Below, piece by piece: positions 38,971 through 47,979 of a stretch of 64,000 nucleotides of DNA. The DNA is from an uncultured Pseudohongiella sp. (GTDB lineage Bacteria; Pseudomonadota; Gammaproteobacteria; Pseudomonadales; Pseudohongiellaceae), in the NCBI GenBank assembly GCA_902537815.1, contig CACBCS010000007.1:1-64000 (forward strand), in the 5' to 3' direction. A program made the translations under genes and the position numbers. How positions within the stretch are numbered: position 1 is the stretch's first letter; the number at the start of each line of letters is the position of its first letter. The notes beneath the pieces were generated by a model. The model did not search any database, had not been told where the DNA came from, and saw only the letters and a program-made list of their open reading frames with translations.

Positions 38971-39000
38971 AAAAAAAGGATGCGAAAGCATCTTTTTTTT
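38971..39000. terminator. rho-independent terminator (GAAA tetraloop), between convergent genes
   Basis: AAAAAAAGGATGC-GAAA-GCATCTTTTTTTT. Confidence 0.88.
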
Positions 39001-39031
39001 CGGCTTGTGTTTGTCAGAGCCTGCGCCGGGT

Positions 39032-39601
39032 TTAAATCACGTTCACAGCGCGCTGTTCTTTCACCAGGCGCAAATTTTCCTGTGCGGAAGGACTGTTGGG
39101 ATGTACCGTGATGAGTTGCTGAAAAGCTTCCTCGGCCAGCGCGAGCTTGCCTTGCTGCAGATAAACCAGGCCCAGCCCGGACAGGGCACCGAAGTGGCGC
39201 GGCTCGAGTTGCAGGGTTCTCTTAATGTCTTCGATCGAGGCGTCGGTATTGCCGACCAGGTAGTAGAGGGTCGCACGTTTGTTCCAGCCTTCCGCAAAAT
39301 TCGGGAAATTCTCCACAATCTGGTTAAAAATCAGCAATGCTTCCGGGAATTGGCGACGATTCATGGCCTCGGTGCCGAGTGTCAGCAGCTGTTGAGCGTC
39401 TGCGTTCTCATGTTCAAGCCAAATGGCCCAAATCTGGCGTTCTGTCGCGCGCAGCACCACCGGATTAGTGACGAGTGACAGTTGCTCGAACAATCCGTTC
39501 AGCCTTTCGTCGTTCTGATCTGCGTGCAGATTCAGCGTCACTGACATCGATAGGGCAAAAATGAGTGTCGTTAAACGGGCGGGTATCTTCAACTGAGCCA
39601 T
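39032..39601 (-). CDS. tetratricopeptide repeat protein
   Basis: FAEGWNKRATLYYLVGNTDASIEDIKRTLQLEPRHFGALSGLGLVYLQQGKLALAEEAFQQLI; signal peptide. Confidence 0.88.
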   Translation of the reverse strand: MAQLKIPARLTTLIFALSMSVTLNLHADQNDERLNGLFEQLSLVTNPVVLRATERQIWAIWLEHENADAQQLLTLGTEAMNRRQFPEALLIFNQIVENFPNFAEGWNKRATLYYLVGNTDASIEDIKRTLQLEPRHFGALSGLGLVYLQQGKLALAEEAFQQLITVHPNSPSAQENLRLVKEQRAVNVI

Positions 39602-39756
39602 GCTCTGCAGAATAATCCCCCGAGGGTCTTCGCACAATGCTTGGTGCTGCGGGATCGGCCGCGAAGTGAGGGGGGTTCCGAGCGCATCGGGATTGACCCA
39701 GAAACGTCTCCGGTCCTCTGCGCCAGCATCTGGTGTCCAGAATCAGACGCGGCTGA

Positions 39757-40497
39757 CTAAAAATTCATGACGAAAGTGACAGCAGTTTCTGTGTCGGTAT
39801 TTTTGCGGCCGGCCGGAACAACCGTCTGATGCTTGGCAAATATCGAAAACCTCAGCGCGAGGTTATCGAGGATCTGGGCTTCAATGCTGCTTTCAGACCG
39901 GAAAATGCTGGTTTCGAGACCTGTTTCCAAGCTCAAGGTTTGCTCGAATTGCGCAGATTCTGATAGATCCCATTCATATTCTCCGGCCAGTCTGAACATG
40001 GCTTCGTCAAAGTCATTGAAATTGATCTGGCTGAGACGTTCCTTGATGCGACTGATCCGGTAGCCGATACCGGCTTCGTAGGTCAGGTTCATGTTCGGGC
40101 GCCCGCCCAGCAGGCTTCGGCCATAGCTGAGCGTGAAATCTGACTGGCTGTCATAGCCGCTGAAACGATCATCCTCGTGAGCGAGTCTCGACTGAATGAA
40201 AGAGTTTTCATCCAGTTGGTAATTGGCGTTACCGACGTAGTAAAAGCGCTGAGCGGCCAGAATTCCGTTCTGTGACGATCGCAGGCCATCAATTAGGAAG
40301 CCGTATTCCCACTGTTCTCGCCCCCAGTCCACCTCCCCCCGGAAATTGATGCTCTGTGCGTCAGTATTGCCGCTGGTGTTCACGGCGCCCAGTTCCACTT
40401 CGGTCGTCAGAGTTGTCGCCTCTTCTTCCTGCGCAGCCAGGGTGTTGGAAATCATCATGCAGGCGAGGAGGATCAAAAGAGATCTGTGTATTGTCAT
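39757..40497 (-). CDS. DUF481 domain-containing outer-membrane protein
   Basis: VELGAVNTSGNTDAQSINFRGEVDWGREQWEYGF...GIGYRI. Confidence 0.85.
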   Translation of the reverse strand: MTIHRSLLILLACMMISNTLAAQEEEATTLTTEVELGAVNTSGNTDAQSINFRGEVDWGREQWEYGFLIDGLRSSQNGILAAQRFYYVGNANYQLDENSFIQSRLAHEDDRFSGYDSQSDFTLSYGRSLLGGRPNMNLTYEAGIGYRISRIKERLSQINFNDFDEAMFRLAGEYEWDLSESAQFEQTLSLETGLETSIFRSESSIEAQILDNLALRFSIFAKHQTVVPAGRKNTDTETAVTFVMNF

Positions 40498-40696
40498 TGT
40501 GCGTCCTTTTCCGGGTAATAGGTCAGAGAAAATCCAACCGGCCCTAATCGGTGTATTACCTGTAGTTAACGGTCTAGATGCCTAAATCGTTAGACGCTCA
40601 GACTGGCTGGAGTAAAATACTGTTCTATGCCACGCGTCATGTGCTGTTTTTTGCCATGATGCTGATGTCCGGTTTCTGTTGAATTGTAGAAGTTTG

Positions 40697-41191
40697 ATGA
40701 AAACGCTATATCTACTGCGCCATGCAAAATCCAGCTGGGATGACCCCGAGCTCAAAGATTTCGAACGGCCACTCGCTGAGCGCGGTCTGCGGGACATCCC
40801 GAAGATGGCCGCCCGCTTCCGGCAGCGGGGCGACACGGTCGGCTGTGTGATTACCAGTCCAGCTCTGAGAGCGAAAACGACGGCAAAGATGATAGCCGAT
40901 CAGATAGGTTTTCCGCCGGATGAGGTCTTCAGCAACCCCGAGCTCTACTTCGCCGGTGCCGGTATGTTTCTGAAAGCAGTGGGGCTTCTCGACGAGCACT
41001 GTCAGTCGGCCATGCTGGTGGGACACAATCCGGCCATCACCGAGTTCGCCAACGGAGTATGCGATGGACGAATCGATCATATTCCAACCTGCGGTTTGCT
41101 CAAGCTGCAATTCCCTGTTCAGCACTGGAAGGAGATTCAGGAAGCGTCGGGCGAATTGCTCTACTTTGATTATCCGAAGAAGGGAGACTGA
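40697..41191 (+). CDS. histidine phosphatase family protein (SixA-like)
   Basis: MKTLYLLRHAKSSWDDPELKDFERPLAERG; VGHNPAI. Confidence 0.93.
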   Translation: MKTLYLLRHAKSSWDDPELKDFERPLAERGLRDIPKMAARFRQRGDTVGCVITSPALRAKTTAKMIADQIGFPPDEVFSNPELYFAGAGMFLKAVGLLDEHCQSAMLVGHNPAITEFANGVCDGRIDHIPTCGLLKLQFPVQHWKEIQEASGELLYFDYPKKGD

Positions 41192-41194
41192 TTC

Positions 41195-41653
41195 ATGGAT
41201 AGCAAACTGAGGCCAATGTTTGTTGTTACTGTCGTGACGCTGTTGCTGGGATGCGCACCGTCGCTGGAGTCCGGTGAAGGCGGTGAGGGAACGCCAGTTG
41301 TCGGTCGCTGGTATTCGGTTGAGCAGGTTCATACAGGCAGCAGAGTTTTCCAAGACGAGTGTGCTCAGTGCCATGGCGCGCAGGCGCAGGGTATTGCTGC
41401 CGACTGGCGTGAGCGCCTCGACGACGGTTCATTTCCACCACCTCCACTCAACGGATCGGCGCACGCCTGGCACCACCCTCTGTCCGTGCTGCTTCAGGTG
41501 ATTAATCAGGGAGGAGTCCCTCTGGGAGGCCAAATGCCGGCTTTCGCCAACCGGATCTCGGATAAAGAGAAACTGGCGGCTATCGCTTATTTCCAGAGTT
41601 TCTGGAATGATGACCTCTATGGTAACTGGGAGCAGATGGGTGGTACTGAGTAA
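41195..41653 (+). CDS. cytochrome c lipoprotein
   Basis: Lipobox LLLGCAPS; FQDECAQCHGAQAQG. Confidence 0.88.
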   Translation: MDSKLRPMFVVTVVTLLLGCAPSLESGEGGEGTPVVGRWYSVEQVHTGSRVFQDECAQCHGAQAQGIAADWRERLDDGSFPPPPLNGSAHAWHHPLSVLLQVINQGGVPLGGQMPAFANRISDKEKLAAIAYFQSFWNDDLYGNWEQMGGTE

Positions 41654-42614
41654 ATTTCACGAGGCAGGCATCAGGCGCGTGGTGCTCATGATGGTGGCTT
41701 TTGCGCACTGTCTGTTGTCGCTCCAGGTTAGTGCGCAGCTAGGCGGTTCTTTCCCCTGGCAGTCTGAGCTTTACACTGATCACGAGCTGATTGGTCGCAT
41801 CTGGGACTCGCGGCGTGGACAGTTCGTGACCGATGCAGAACTATGGGACACCCTTCTGGAGTCCAGCTATGTCCTGCTCGGTGAAAAGCACGACAATCCG
41901 GACCACCACGCGCTTCAGTTGAGAGTTCTTCAGGCCCTGATCAGTGCAGACAATGTGGACAAGCTCACCATGGAAATGCTGGACAACTCAGCCAGCGAGA
42001 ATCTGGATGCTTTTCTCGAAACCCGGTTTGAGTCAGAGGAAGCGTTGAAAAACTTTCTGAACTGGGACGATCAGGGCTGGAACTGGGCTTACTATGGAGG
42101 GCTGATTCAGGCAGCTCATCGCGCGAATGTTCCGGTTTCCGCCGGGAATCTGGACGCTGAAACCGTCATGCAGGTCTATTCATCACCCACCACTGCGGAA
42201 ATTGAAGCTGTGTTGGATGCAGAGGTGATGAGCCGCTTACTGGCAGACATTGATGAGAGCCATTGTGGTCTGCTGCCCGAGTCCCAGTTCCCTCCGATGG
42301 TGCGGGTGCAGCAGACTCGAGATCACACCATGGCCCGGAGTCTGTTGCTGGACGAGGGAAAGAACCATGGCCTGGCAGTCTTGATCACTGGTAACTACCA
42401 CGCCCGCAAGGACCTTGGTGTGCCCAATTACCTGATAGCCCAACACCGAGAGCTGGAATGGTCAGATATCCTTTCGCTGGCATTTCTTGAGGTGGTACCG
42501 GGTGAAATGGATCCCCGCGCCTATCTCGATCAGTTCTCAGGCCGCTCAGCCTATGATTTTATCTGGTTTACCCCGGCGGTCAGTAACGCCGATTACTGCG
42601 ACTCTATGCGATAA
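41640..42614 (+). CDS. ChaN family heme-binding-like protein (ORF open from 41607)
   Basis: YVLLGEKHDNPDHHALQLRVL; GNYHARKDLGVPNYL. Confidence 0.85.
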   Translation: MVLSKFHEAGIRRVVLMMVAFAHCLLSLQVSAQLGGSFPWQSELYTDHELIGRIWDSRRGQFVTDAELWDTLLESSYVLLGEKHDNPDHHALQLRVLQALISADNVDKLTMEMLDNSASENLDAFLETRFESEEALKNFLNWDDQGWNWAYYGGLIQAAHRANVPVSAGNLDAETVMQVYSSPTTAEIEAVLDAEVMSRLLADIDESHCGLLPESQFPPMVRVQQTRDHTMARSLLLDEGKNHGLAVLITGNYHARKDLGVPNYLIAQHRELEWSDILSLAFLEVVPGEMDPRAYLDQFSGRSAYDFIWFTPAVSNADYCDSMR

Positions 42615-42724
42615 CCGCCTAGCAATTTGTGTTTCGCTTTTCCGGACTGCTAGTATCCGCCTCTGATCCCCGGAAAGAGCCCGCCTGAACCTGCGCTTCA
42701 ATTTGGTCGGAAAGATCATCCTCT

Positions 42725-43507
42725 ATGAACAAATACACTTCGATTACTCTGCTGCTGTTTCTGATTAGCGCGCCGCTTAACGCGCAGGTGTTTCCGCAAC
42801 TCGGCGGATCGGAATCCAGCGTCTATGATCTGGCAGAGGAGGAGCTTGGTGAGTTCAATTTTGTCCGCGTTCAGTATGACACCTATTGGGGTGGCGGGTT
42901 TGGTTATGGAACCTGGTCAATCGATTTTCCGGATGCGGACATGAATTTCCTGCGGGGCGTCTCTCGGCTCACCAACATCAAGGTGGAGCGCGATCCTATC
43001 GTACTGCGGTTTGATGATGAGCAGATCTTTGATTATCCATTCCTGTATATGCTGGAAGTCGGGCAGAATGGCGGAATCGTCCTGAGCCCGAAGGAGACAG
43101 AAAATCTCAGAGAGTATCTGTTGCGCGGGGGTTTTCTGTTGATTGATGACTTCTGGGGGCAGCGTCAGTGGGACAACTTCTATGCGGCATTCAGTCAGGT
43201 TTTTCCGGACCGGGAGATCACAGAGCTGAGCCCGGATCACGAAATTTTTCATGTCTATTACGACATCGACGGCCCGCAGATGATCCCCGCACTGTACCGC
43301 TCCGATGAATTTGGTGAGCAGGGTATAGACCGGGCAAGCAACCATGCCATTCTGGATGATTCTGGGCGGGTCATGGTGTTAATCAACTGGAACTCTGATA
43401 TGGGTGATGGCTGGGAGCACACCTACCACCAGGCCTATCCGACTCGCTTTGCAAATAACGCCTACCGGTTAGGGATTAATTATCTGATGTATTCGATGAC
43501 CCACTAA
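42725..43507 (+). CDS. DUF4159 domain-containing secreted protein
   Basis: FNFVRVQYDTYW...LREYLLRGGFLLIDDFWG...HEIFHVYYD. Confidence 0.88.
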   Translation: MNKYTSITLLLFLISAPLNAQVFPQLGGSESSVYDLAEEELGEFNFVRVQYDTYWGGGFGYGTWSIDFPDADMNFLRGVSRLTNIKVERDPIVLRFDDEQIFDYPFLYMLEVGQNGGIVLSPKETENLREYLLRGGFLLIDDFWGQRQWDNFYAAFSQVFPDREITELSPDHEIFHVYYDIDGPQMIPALYRSDEFGEQGIDRASNHAILDDSGRVMVLINWNSDMGDGWEHTYHQAYPTRFANNAYRLGINYLMYSMTH

Positions 43508-43776
43508 ATGGTCAGTCGGTCGCGCGACCCGCAAGACCGGATTCCCGCAATCAGTCATCTTGTAAATTACTTCATGTTACCGCTTCAGTGGTGTGTCACT
43601 GTTTTGCGTGAGTGCGCGGCAGTGGTCTGCTGACGCTTTAAAGAAGCAAGAACAGCGGAGCGCACAGATGAGAAAGGCTCAGAAGGGCAGAGAGGGCATG
43701 GGAAGAGAAGCGAGAAAAAGCAAAAACCAGGGGTGGAGCGCGTCACGCATTCCCACTCTTTATAGATCAGGTCCAA

Positions 43777-44328
43777 TCAGTCGAACCGGTTGTGATTATC
43801 GACTGGCAGGCCGTCTTCAGAAAGATACCTGCTGATTAACTGCGCATCTTGCTGTACGCACCCCGGGCTCGTCGTATAGATCAGCTCGGCACTGCTTGCC
43901 GCAATCGCGCTGGCGGTTGCAATTGCGTCTTTGAAGTGCTGAATCCGGTTGGGCGGAATACCCTGATTGCGGTAAAAGCCTATCAACAAGTCGATCTGTA
44001 CTGCACTTAAATGCTGCGAAAGAATGACAGCAAATCCGCGTTCAAATTTATGCCAGGCATACTCGCGCGCGTAACAGTTCGCAATGGCGCTGCGGATCAG
44101 GTTAGGCAACTCAAGCCCTGTCTCCATGGCTACGATGCTGGAATAGGTTCGAAGCACTTGGGTGACATGATTTTGGGTTTGCCTGTCGAACTGCTGAGCC
44201 GTGTTGCTGACTCTCAGCAGCACTCTGGCAGATTGCAGGGAATCAGCTTTTGCAGCGCAGGATAAGCAAAATGCGATCGCCGCTGTGGCGCAGAAGAGCC
44301 TGAATCTGGGTTTAGTTACTCTCAACAA
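43777..44328 (-). CDS. hypothetical secreted/lipoprotein
   Basis: AIAFCLSCAAKAD signal; close to the upstream SIMPL gene (overlap 17 nt). Confidence 0.65.
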   Translation of the reverse strand: MLRVTKPRFRLFCATAAIAFCLSCAAKADSLQSARVLLRVSNTAQQFDRQTQNHVTQVLRTYSSIVAMETGLELPNLIRSAIANCYAREYAWHKFERGFAVILSQHLSAVQIDLLIGFYRNQGIPPNRIQHFKDAIATASAIAASSAELIYTTSPGCVQQDAQLISRYLSEDGLPVDNHNRFD

Positions 44329-45316
44329 TTTCGAATATCACAGTCGCGGACATTCGATAGTCTACTTCATCAAATGAAGGCGTAATAGCAGCGTTCGCGG
44401 CGGCCGTTCCTGCCATACCAGCGCTATCGGCTGCGAATTCCATGGCGCGCAGGGGCATCCCTCGGGGCTGGCGCTGCAGATTGCCGTAGAAGAAATTTAT
44501 GGCGCGCAGTTCAATCCCGAGACTCGTTTCGTAGTACGTTTTTTGTGCCATAACGTCTTCGATTGCCAGCTCGCGTACCTGAAGCTCAAACTCTTCTTCG
44601 TCGCTGTGTTCAAATTCGGTGCCGTCAAAAACGACCTCTTCGTGCTCGTCAGCCGCGGCCGCCAGAAACTGCAGGTGTTCCTCACTGCGAGCTTTCACTT
44701 CAAGCCGGGCGGAAACTTCATAGGCATTTGGATTGCGCCCAAGCAGGCCGAATTGCGGCGCGCTGGAGAAACGCGCGTTGTTGATTGCCGCGCCCGGGAT
44801 TCCGGCCGCAGTGAAGCCATCGATCAGCGTATCGCGAAGCGACTGATTCTGACTCATGGCGACAGACATATCTCTGTCCTCGGTTGTGATGAGTAGACTG
44901 ACAGTAGCAACGTCTTTATAGGCATGTAATTCACCTTCACCTGTGATATTGACAGTATGTGGTCTAGGAAAGAGAAACTCGCGTAGTCCCTCTGGTGTCC
45001 AGACAACTGCGCCTGTGCAAGTAAAGCGTTCTGCCAAGCAATTGTGACCACGACAGTCCACAACGTAACCCAAATAGGTGTATTCATTCTGCCTCCAGGC
45101 CCGTGCTACGAAGTCAGGGATGCGCTCTGCCGGAGCGATAAGTTGTCCCTCACTGATCTGACGCTCGCTGACCTCAAAAAGTTTGTTTTGCCCGGGCAGA
45201 CCGACGCCGTTGACTGGGACAGTCAGTAATGACAATATATTGACAACTAGATCTGTCAACACGGTCCTCTGTTCGGGGTCTGAGGCGGGTCGTAGCCAAG
45301 GGGGCACAGTTTGCAC
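44312..45316 (-). CDS. SIMPL (DUF541) domain protein; N-terminus unresolved, possible frameshift
   Basis: PHTVNITGEGELHAYKDVATVSLLITTEDRD...; the ORF as tracked extends past a predicted promoter and lacks a signal peptide. Confidence 0.7.
   Translation of the reverse strand: MQTVPPWLRPASDPEQRTVLTDLVVNILSLLTVPVNGVGLPGQNKLFEVSERQISEGQLIAPAERIPDFVARAWRQNEYTYLGYVVDCRGHNCLAERFTCTGAVVWTPEGLREFLFPRPHTVNITGEGELHAYKDVATVSLLITTEDRDMSVAMSQNQSLRDTLIDGFTAAGIPGAAINNARFSSAPQFGLLGRNPNAYEVSARLEVKARSEEHLQFLAAAADEHEEVVFDGTEFEHSDEEEFELQVRELAIEDVMAQKTYYETSLGIELRAINFFYGNLQRQPRGMPLRAMEFAADSAGMAGTAAANAAITPSFDEVDYRMSATVIFEIVESN
45230..45259. promoter_or_regulatory. overlapping inverted repeats in the SIMPL/marR divergent region, putative MarR operator
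   Basis: TGACAATA/TATTGACA (one mismatch) and TTGACA-N8-TGTCAA (perfect). Confidence 0.45.
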
Positions 45317-45748
45317 TCACCCAAAAGGGTCCTGTTTCTTGATCTGGTTTTGACGCTGTTCAGGCTGAATGGTCTGCTCATCGCTGAAGGCGATGCGATG
45401 ACCAAAGAACTGGGTCTCACCCACGCTCGCTGGAAAGTCATTGGAGCCATCGCCCTGTCCAGTGCCGGTCTCACGGTCCCCGGAATTGCGCGGGTTCTGG
45501 GTCAATCGCGTCAGGCGGTACAAAGGATCACTGACGTGATGGTGGCTGATGGCATTCTTGTTTACACCGATAACCCCAAGCACAAACGCTCCGCACTGGT
45601 GACTCTGAGTGAGAAGGGGCAGGATACCTACAGTCTGCTGCGCGAAGTTCAGGACCCTTGGGCGATTGAAAACACCGAAGACATTCCAATCGAAGAATTG
45701 GAGACCACACTGCGCCTCGTCAGACGGCTCATCAAAAAATTTAACTGA
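45311..45748 (+). CDS. MarR family transcriptional regulator (TTG start)
   Basis: LTHARWKVIGAIALSSAGLTVPGIARVLGQSRQAVQRITDVMVADGILVYTDNPKHKRSALVTLSEKG. Confidence 0.88.
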   Translation: MHSPKRVLFLDLVLTLFRLNGLLIAEGDAMTKELGLTHARWKVIGAIALSSAGLTVPGIARVLGQSRQAVQRITDVMVADGILVYTDNPKHKRSALVTLSEKGQDTYSLLREVQDPWAIENTEDIPIEELETTLRLVRRLIKKFN

Positions 45749-45766
45749 GGGGTGATGCCCTGAGCT

Positions 45767-47359
45767 ATGGCTGAAACGACTGCGCCACTGCCACGCCAGC
45801 TATACGAATCAAAAGCGGTTCAACAACTCGATCGTCTCGCCATTAAGCACTTTGATACAACTGGCTTTGAGTTGATGCAGCGCGCGGGAGCGGCCTGTTT
45901 GCAGGCGATGCGCAAGCGCTGGCCGTTAACCAATCACCTGATTGTTTTTGCTGGCGCTGGGAATAACGGCGGCGATGGCTATGTGATTGCCGCTCTGGCC
46001 AAAGACCTCGGCCTTAGCAGTGAAGTGCTTCACCTGTCACCGCCTGACCAGCTTGCTGCAGACGCGTCCAGAGCCTATCAGATGGCGGTGGTCGCCGGTG
46101 CTGAAATACATCCTTATACTGAAGCAGCGTTCGCCATGCGCTGTCATCAGCCGAATACGCTGCTCGTCGATGCGATGCTGGGTACCGGCCTAAGCCGTCC
46201 GGTCAGCGGGGACTATGAGCACGCCATACGAGCGATCAACAGTAGTCAGATGCCTGTCTTCGCAGTTGACGTGCCTTCAGGCTTGAACGCTGATACCGGC
46301 GAGCCTTTTGACGAGGCGATAAGCGCAGCCCAGACGATGACTTTTATTGCGATCAAGCAAGGGCTGCTGACGGGCTCGGCGCTGAACTTTACCGGGGATC
46401 TTTGCTTTGACGATCTCGGTCTGCCTCAGGCACTCTACTCGCATGAGCAGGCGCCGCTCTCCGGAGTCAGACGGATTGATATCCACTCTGTCCTCGGCGC
46501 GTTTTCCCCGCGACCACCCGCTTCCCATAAAGGGAAATTCGGGCATGTCATGGTTATCGGTGGGGACAGAGGTTTTGGAGGAGCGCCACTGATGGCGGCG
46601 GAGGCGAGTTTAAGAAGCGGTGCGGGTCTGGTTTCTGTGGTGACGCGATCAGAGCACAGGGCAGGCTTTCTGGCGCGCAGGCCCGAGCTCATGGTGCATG
46701 GTACGGAAGACCATGATTATGATTTCGGTCAACTGATGCAGCGAGCCTCAGTGCTTGTTATCGGCCCTGGTTTGGGTCTTGGGCCCTGGGGAGAGGAGCT
46801 ACTTCGAATGTCTCTCCAGGCTGCATCGAAGAAGTCACTGCCGGTGATCATTGACGCCAATGCCTTGACCCTTCTTGCCAGAAATTCTGCCGATTATCTG
46901 GCCATAAAAAAAGACACATGGATATTCACCCCGCATCCTGGCGAGGCCGCCAGATTGCTGGATGCAACGGTTTCAGATATCCAGCTGGATAGATTTGCTG
47001 CCATTCGCACATTGCGGGATACATGGGGAGGTAACTGCCTTCTGAAGGGCAGTGGCTCTCTGATCTCAAACGCTGTGGAACCTGATTTGATAAAGCTTTG
47101 CTCCGAGGGCAATGCCGGCATGGCTACAGCAGGCATGGGGGATGTCCTGACGGGCGTGATCGCGGCGCTCCTCGCACAGGGGCTTCCCCTTGATCAGGCG
47201 CTTTCAGCTGCCGTCTGCGTTCACGGGGAAGCAGCGGACCGATGTGCTGGCGCGTCCGGTCAGAAAGGGTTGCTGGCAACAGATCTGTTGCCCCAAATTC
47301 GTCGTCTGCTCAATACTGACCACGTAGGCGGTTTTGAAGGCGGGACCGGGTATGTCTGA
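45767..47359 (+). CDS. nnr: bifunctional NAD(P)H-hydrate epimerase / ADP-dependent dehydratase
   Basis: VFAGAGNNGGDGYVIA; GKFGHVMVIGGDRGFGGAPLMAAEASLRSGAGLVSV; GNAGMATAGMGDVLTG. Confidence 0.96.
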   Translation: MAETTAPLPRQLYESKAVQQLDRLAIKHFDTTGFELMQRAGAACLQAMRKRWPLTNHLIVFAGAGNNGGDGYVIAALAKDLGLSSEVLHLSPPDQLAADASRAYQMAVVAGAEIHPYTEAAFAMRCHQPNTLLVDAMLGTGLSRPVSGDYEHAIRAINSSQMPVFAVDVPSGLNADTGEPFDEAISAAQTMTFIAIKQGLLTGSALNFTGDLCFDDLGLPQALYSHEQAPLSGVRRIDIHSVLGAFSPRPPASHKGKFGHVMVIGGDRGFGGAPLMAAEASLRSGAGLVSVVTRSEHRAGFLARRPELMVHGTEDHDYDFGQLMQRASVLVIGPGLGLGPWGEELLRMSLQAASKKSLPVIIDANALTLLARNSADYLAIKKDTWIFTPHPGEAARLLDATVSDIQLDRFAAIRTLRDTWGGNCLLKGSGSLISNAVEPDLIKLCSEGNAGMATAGMGDVLTGVIAALLAQGLPLDQALSAAVCVHGEAADRCAGASGQKGLLATDLLPQIRRLLNTDHVGGFEGGTGYV

Positions 47360-47882
47360 ATGCTTCCGGTATCAGGCAAGTGCTGAGTCGGAAACGCTCG
47401 CGATGGCGACCTGCCTTGCGAGGGCGACTTTTCAAGATCCTGGCCTCAGACCAGGGCAACTGGCAGAGTCCGGCTGTCAGAGCACGGGCGCTGTGATTTT
47501 CCTGCAGGGCGATCTGGGTGCAGGCAAAACCACCTTTGCCCGGGGGTTCCTTCGTGGTTATGGCTTTCAGGGCGCGGTGAAGAGTCCTACCTACACCCTG
47601 GTTGAACCCTACGAATTCAAGTACTGCAGCATATATCATTTCGATCTATACCGACTGAGCTCTCCGGAAGAGGTGGCTCATCTCGGCATAGAGGAGTATT
47701 TCACGGACCAGACAATTTGTCTGGTGGAATGGCCGGAACGGGGCAGGGGCTGGTTACCGCTTCCTGACCTTACGATTACCCTCAGCGGGTCAGGGGCAGG
47801 CAGGGAGGTCTGCTGGCAGGGCCATACTCCTAAAGGCTGTAAAGCTGCCGAAAGATTGTGGCAATACCGCCGAAACGTATAG
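47352..47882 (+). CDS. tsaE: tRNA threonylcarbamoyladenosine biosynthesis protein TsaE
   Basis: FLQGDLGAGKTTFARGFLRGYGFQGAVKSPTYTLVEPYE; LVEWPERG. Confidence 0.95.
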   Translation: MSECFRYQASAESETLAMATCLARATFQDPGLRPGQLAESGCQSTGAVIFLQGDLGAGKTTFARGFLRGYGFQGAVKSPTYTLVEPYEFKYCSIYHFDLYRLSSPEEVAHLGIEEYFTDQTICLVEWPERGRGWLPLPDLTITLSGSGAGREVCWQGHTPKGCKAAERLWQYRRNV

Positions 47883-47979
47883 ACAACGCGCCGTGGGTCC
47901 ATGGCGACCTGATTGCCGTGTATTTGGGTGAGATGGGCGCTGGAATCCAGTTTTAAAGTCGGCTTAGAATTTATCAGCC

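Noticed and set aside
43518-43529. GGTCGCGCGACC perfect 12-bp palindrome after the DUF4159 gene
   Set aside because: Short, CG-rich and without a T-tract; could easily be chance in this composition.
43560-43776. Purine-rich spacer with an 80-aa ORF (43593..43835)
   Set aside because: Homopurine bias explains the ORF; no RBS or domain.
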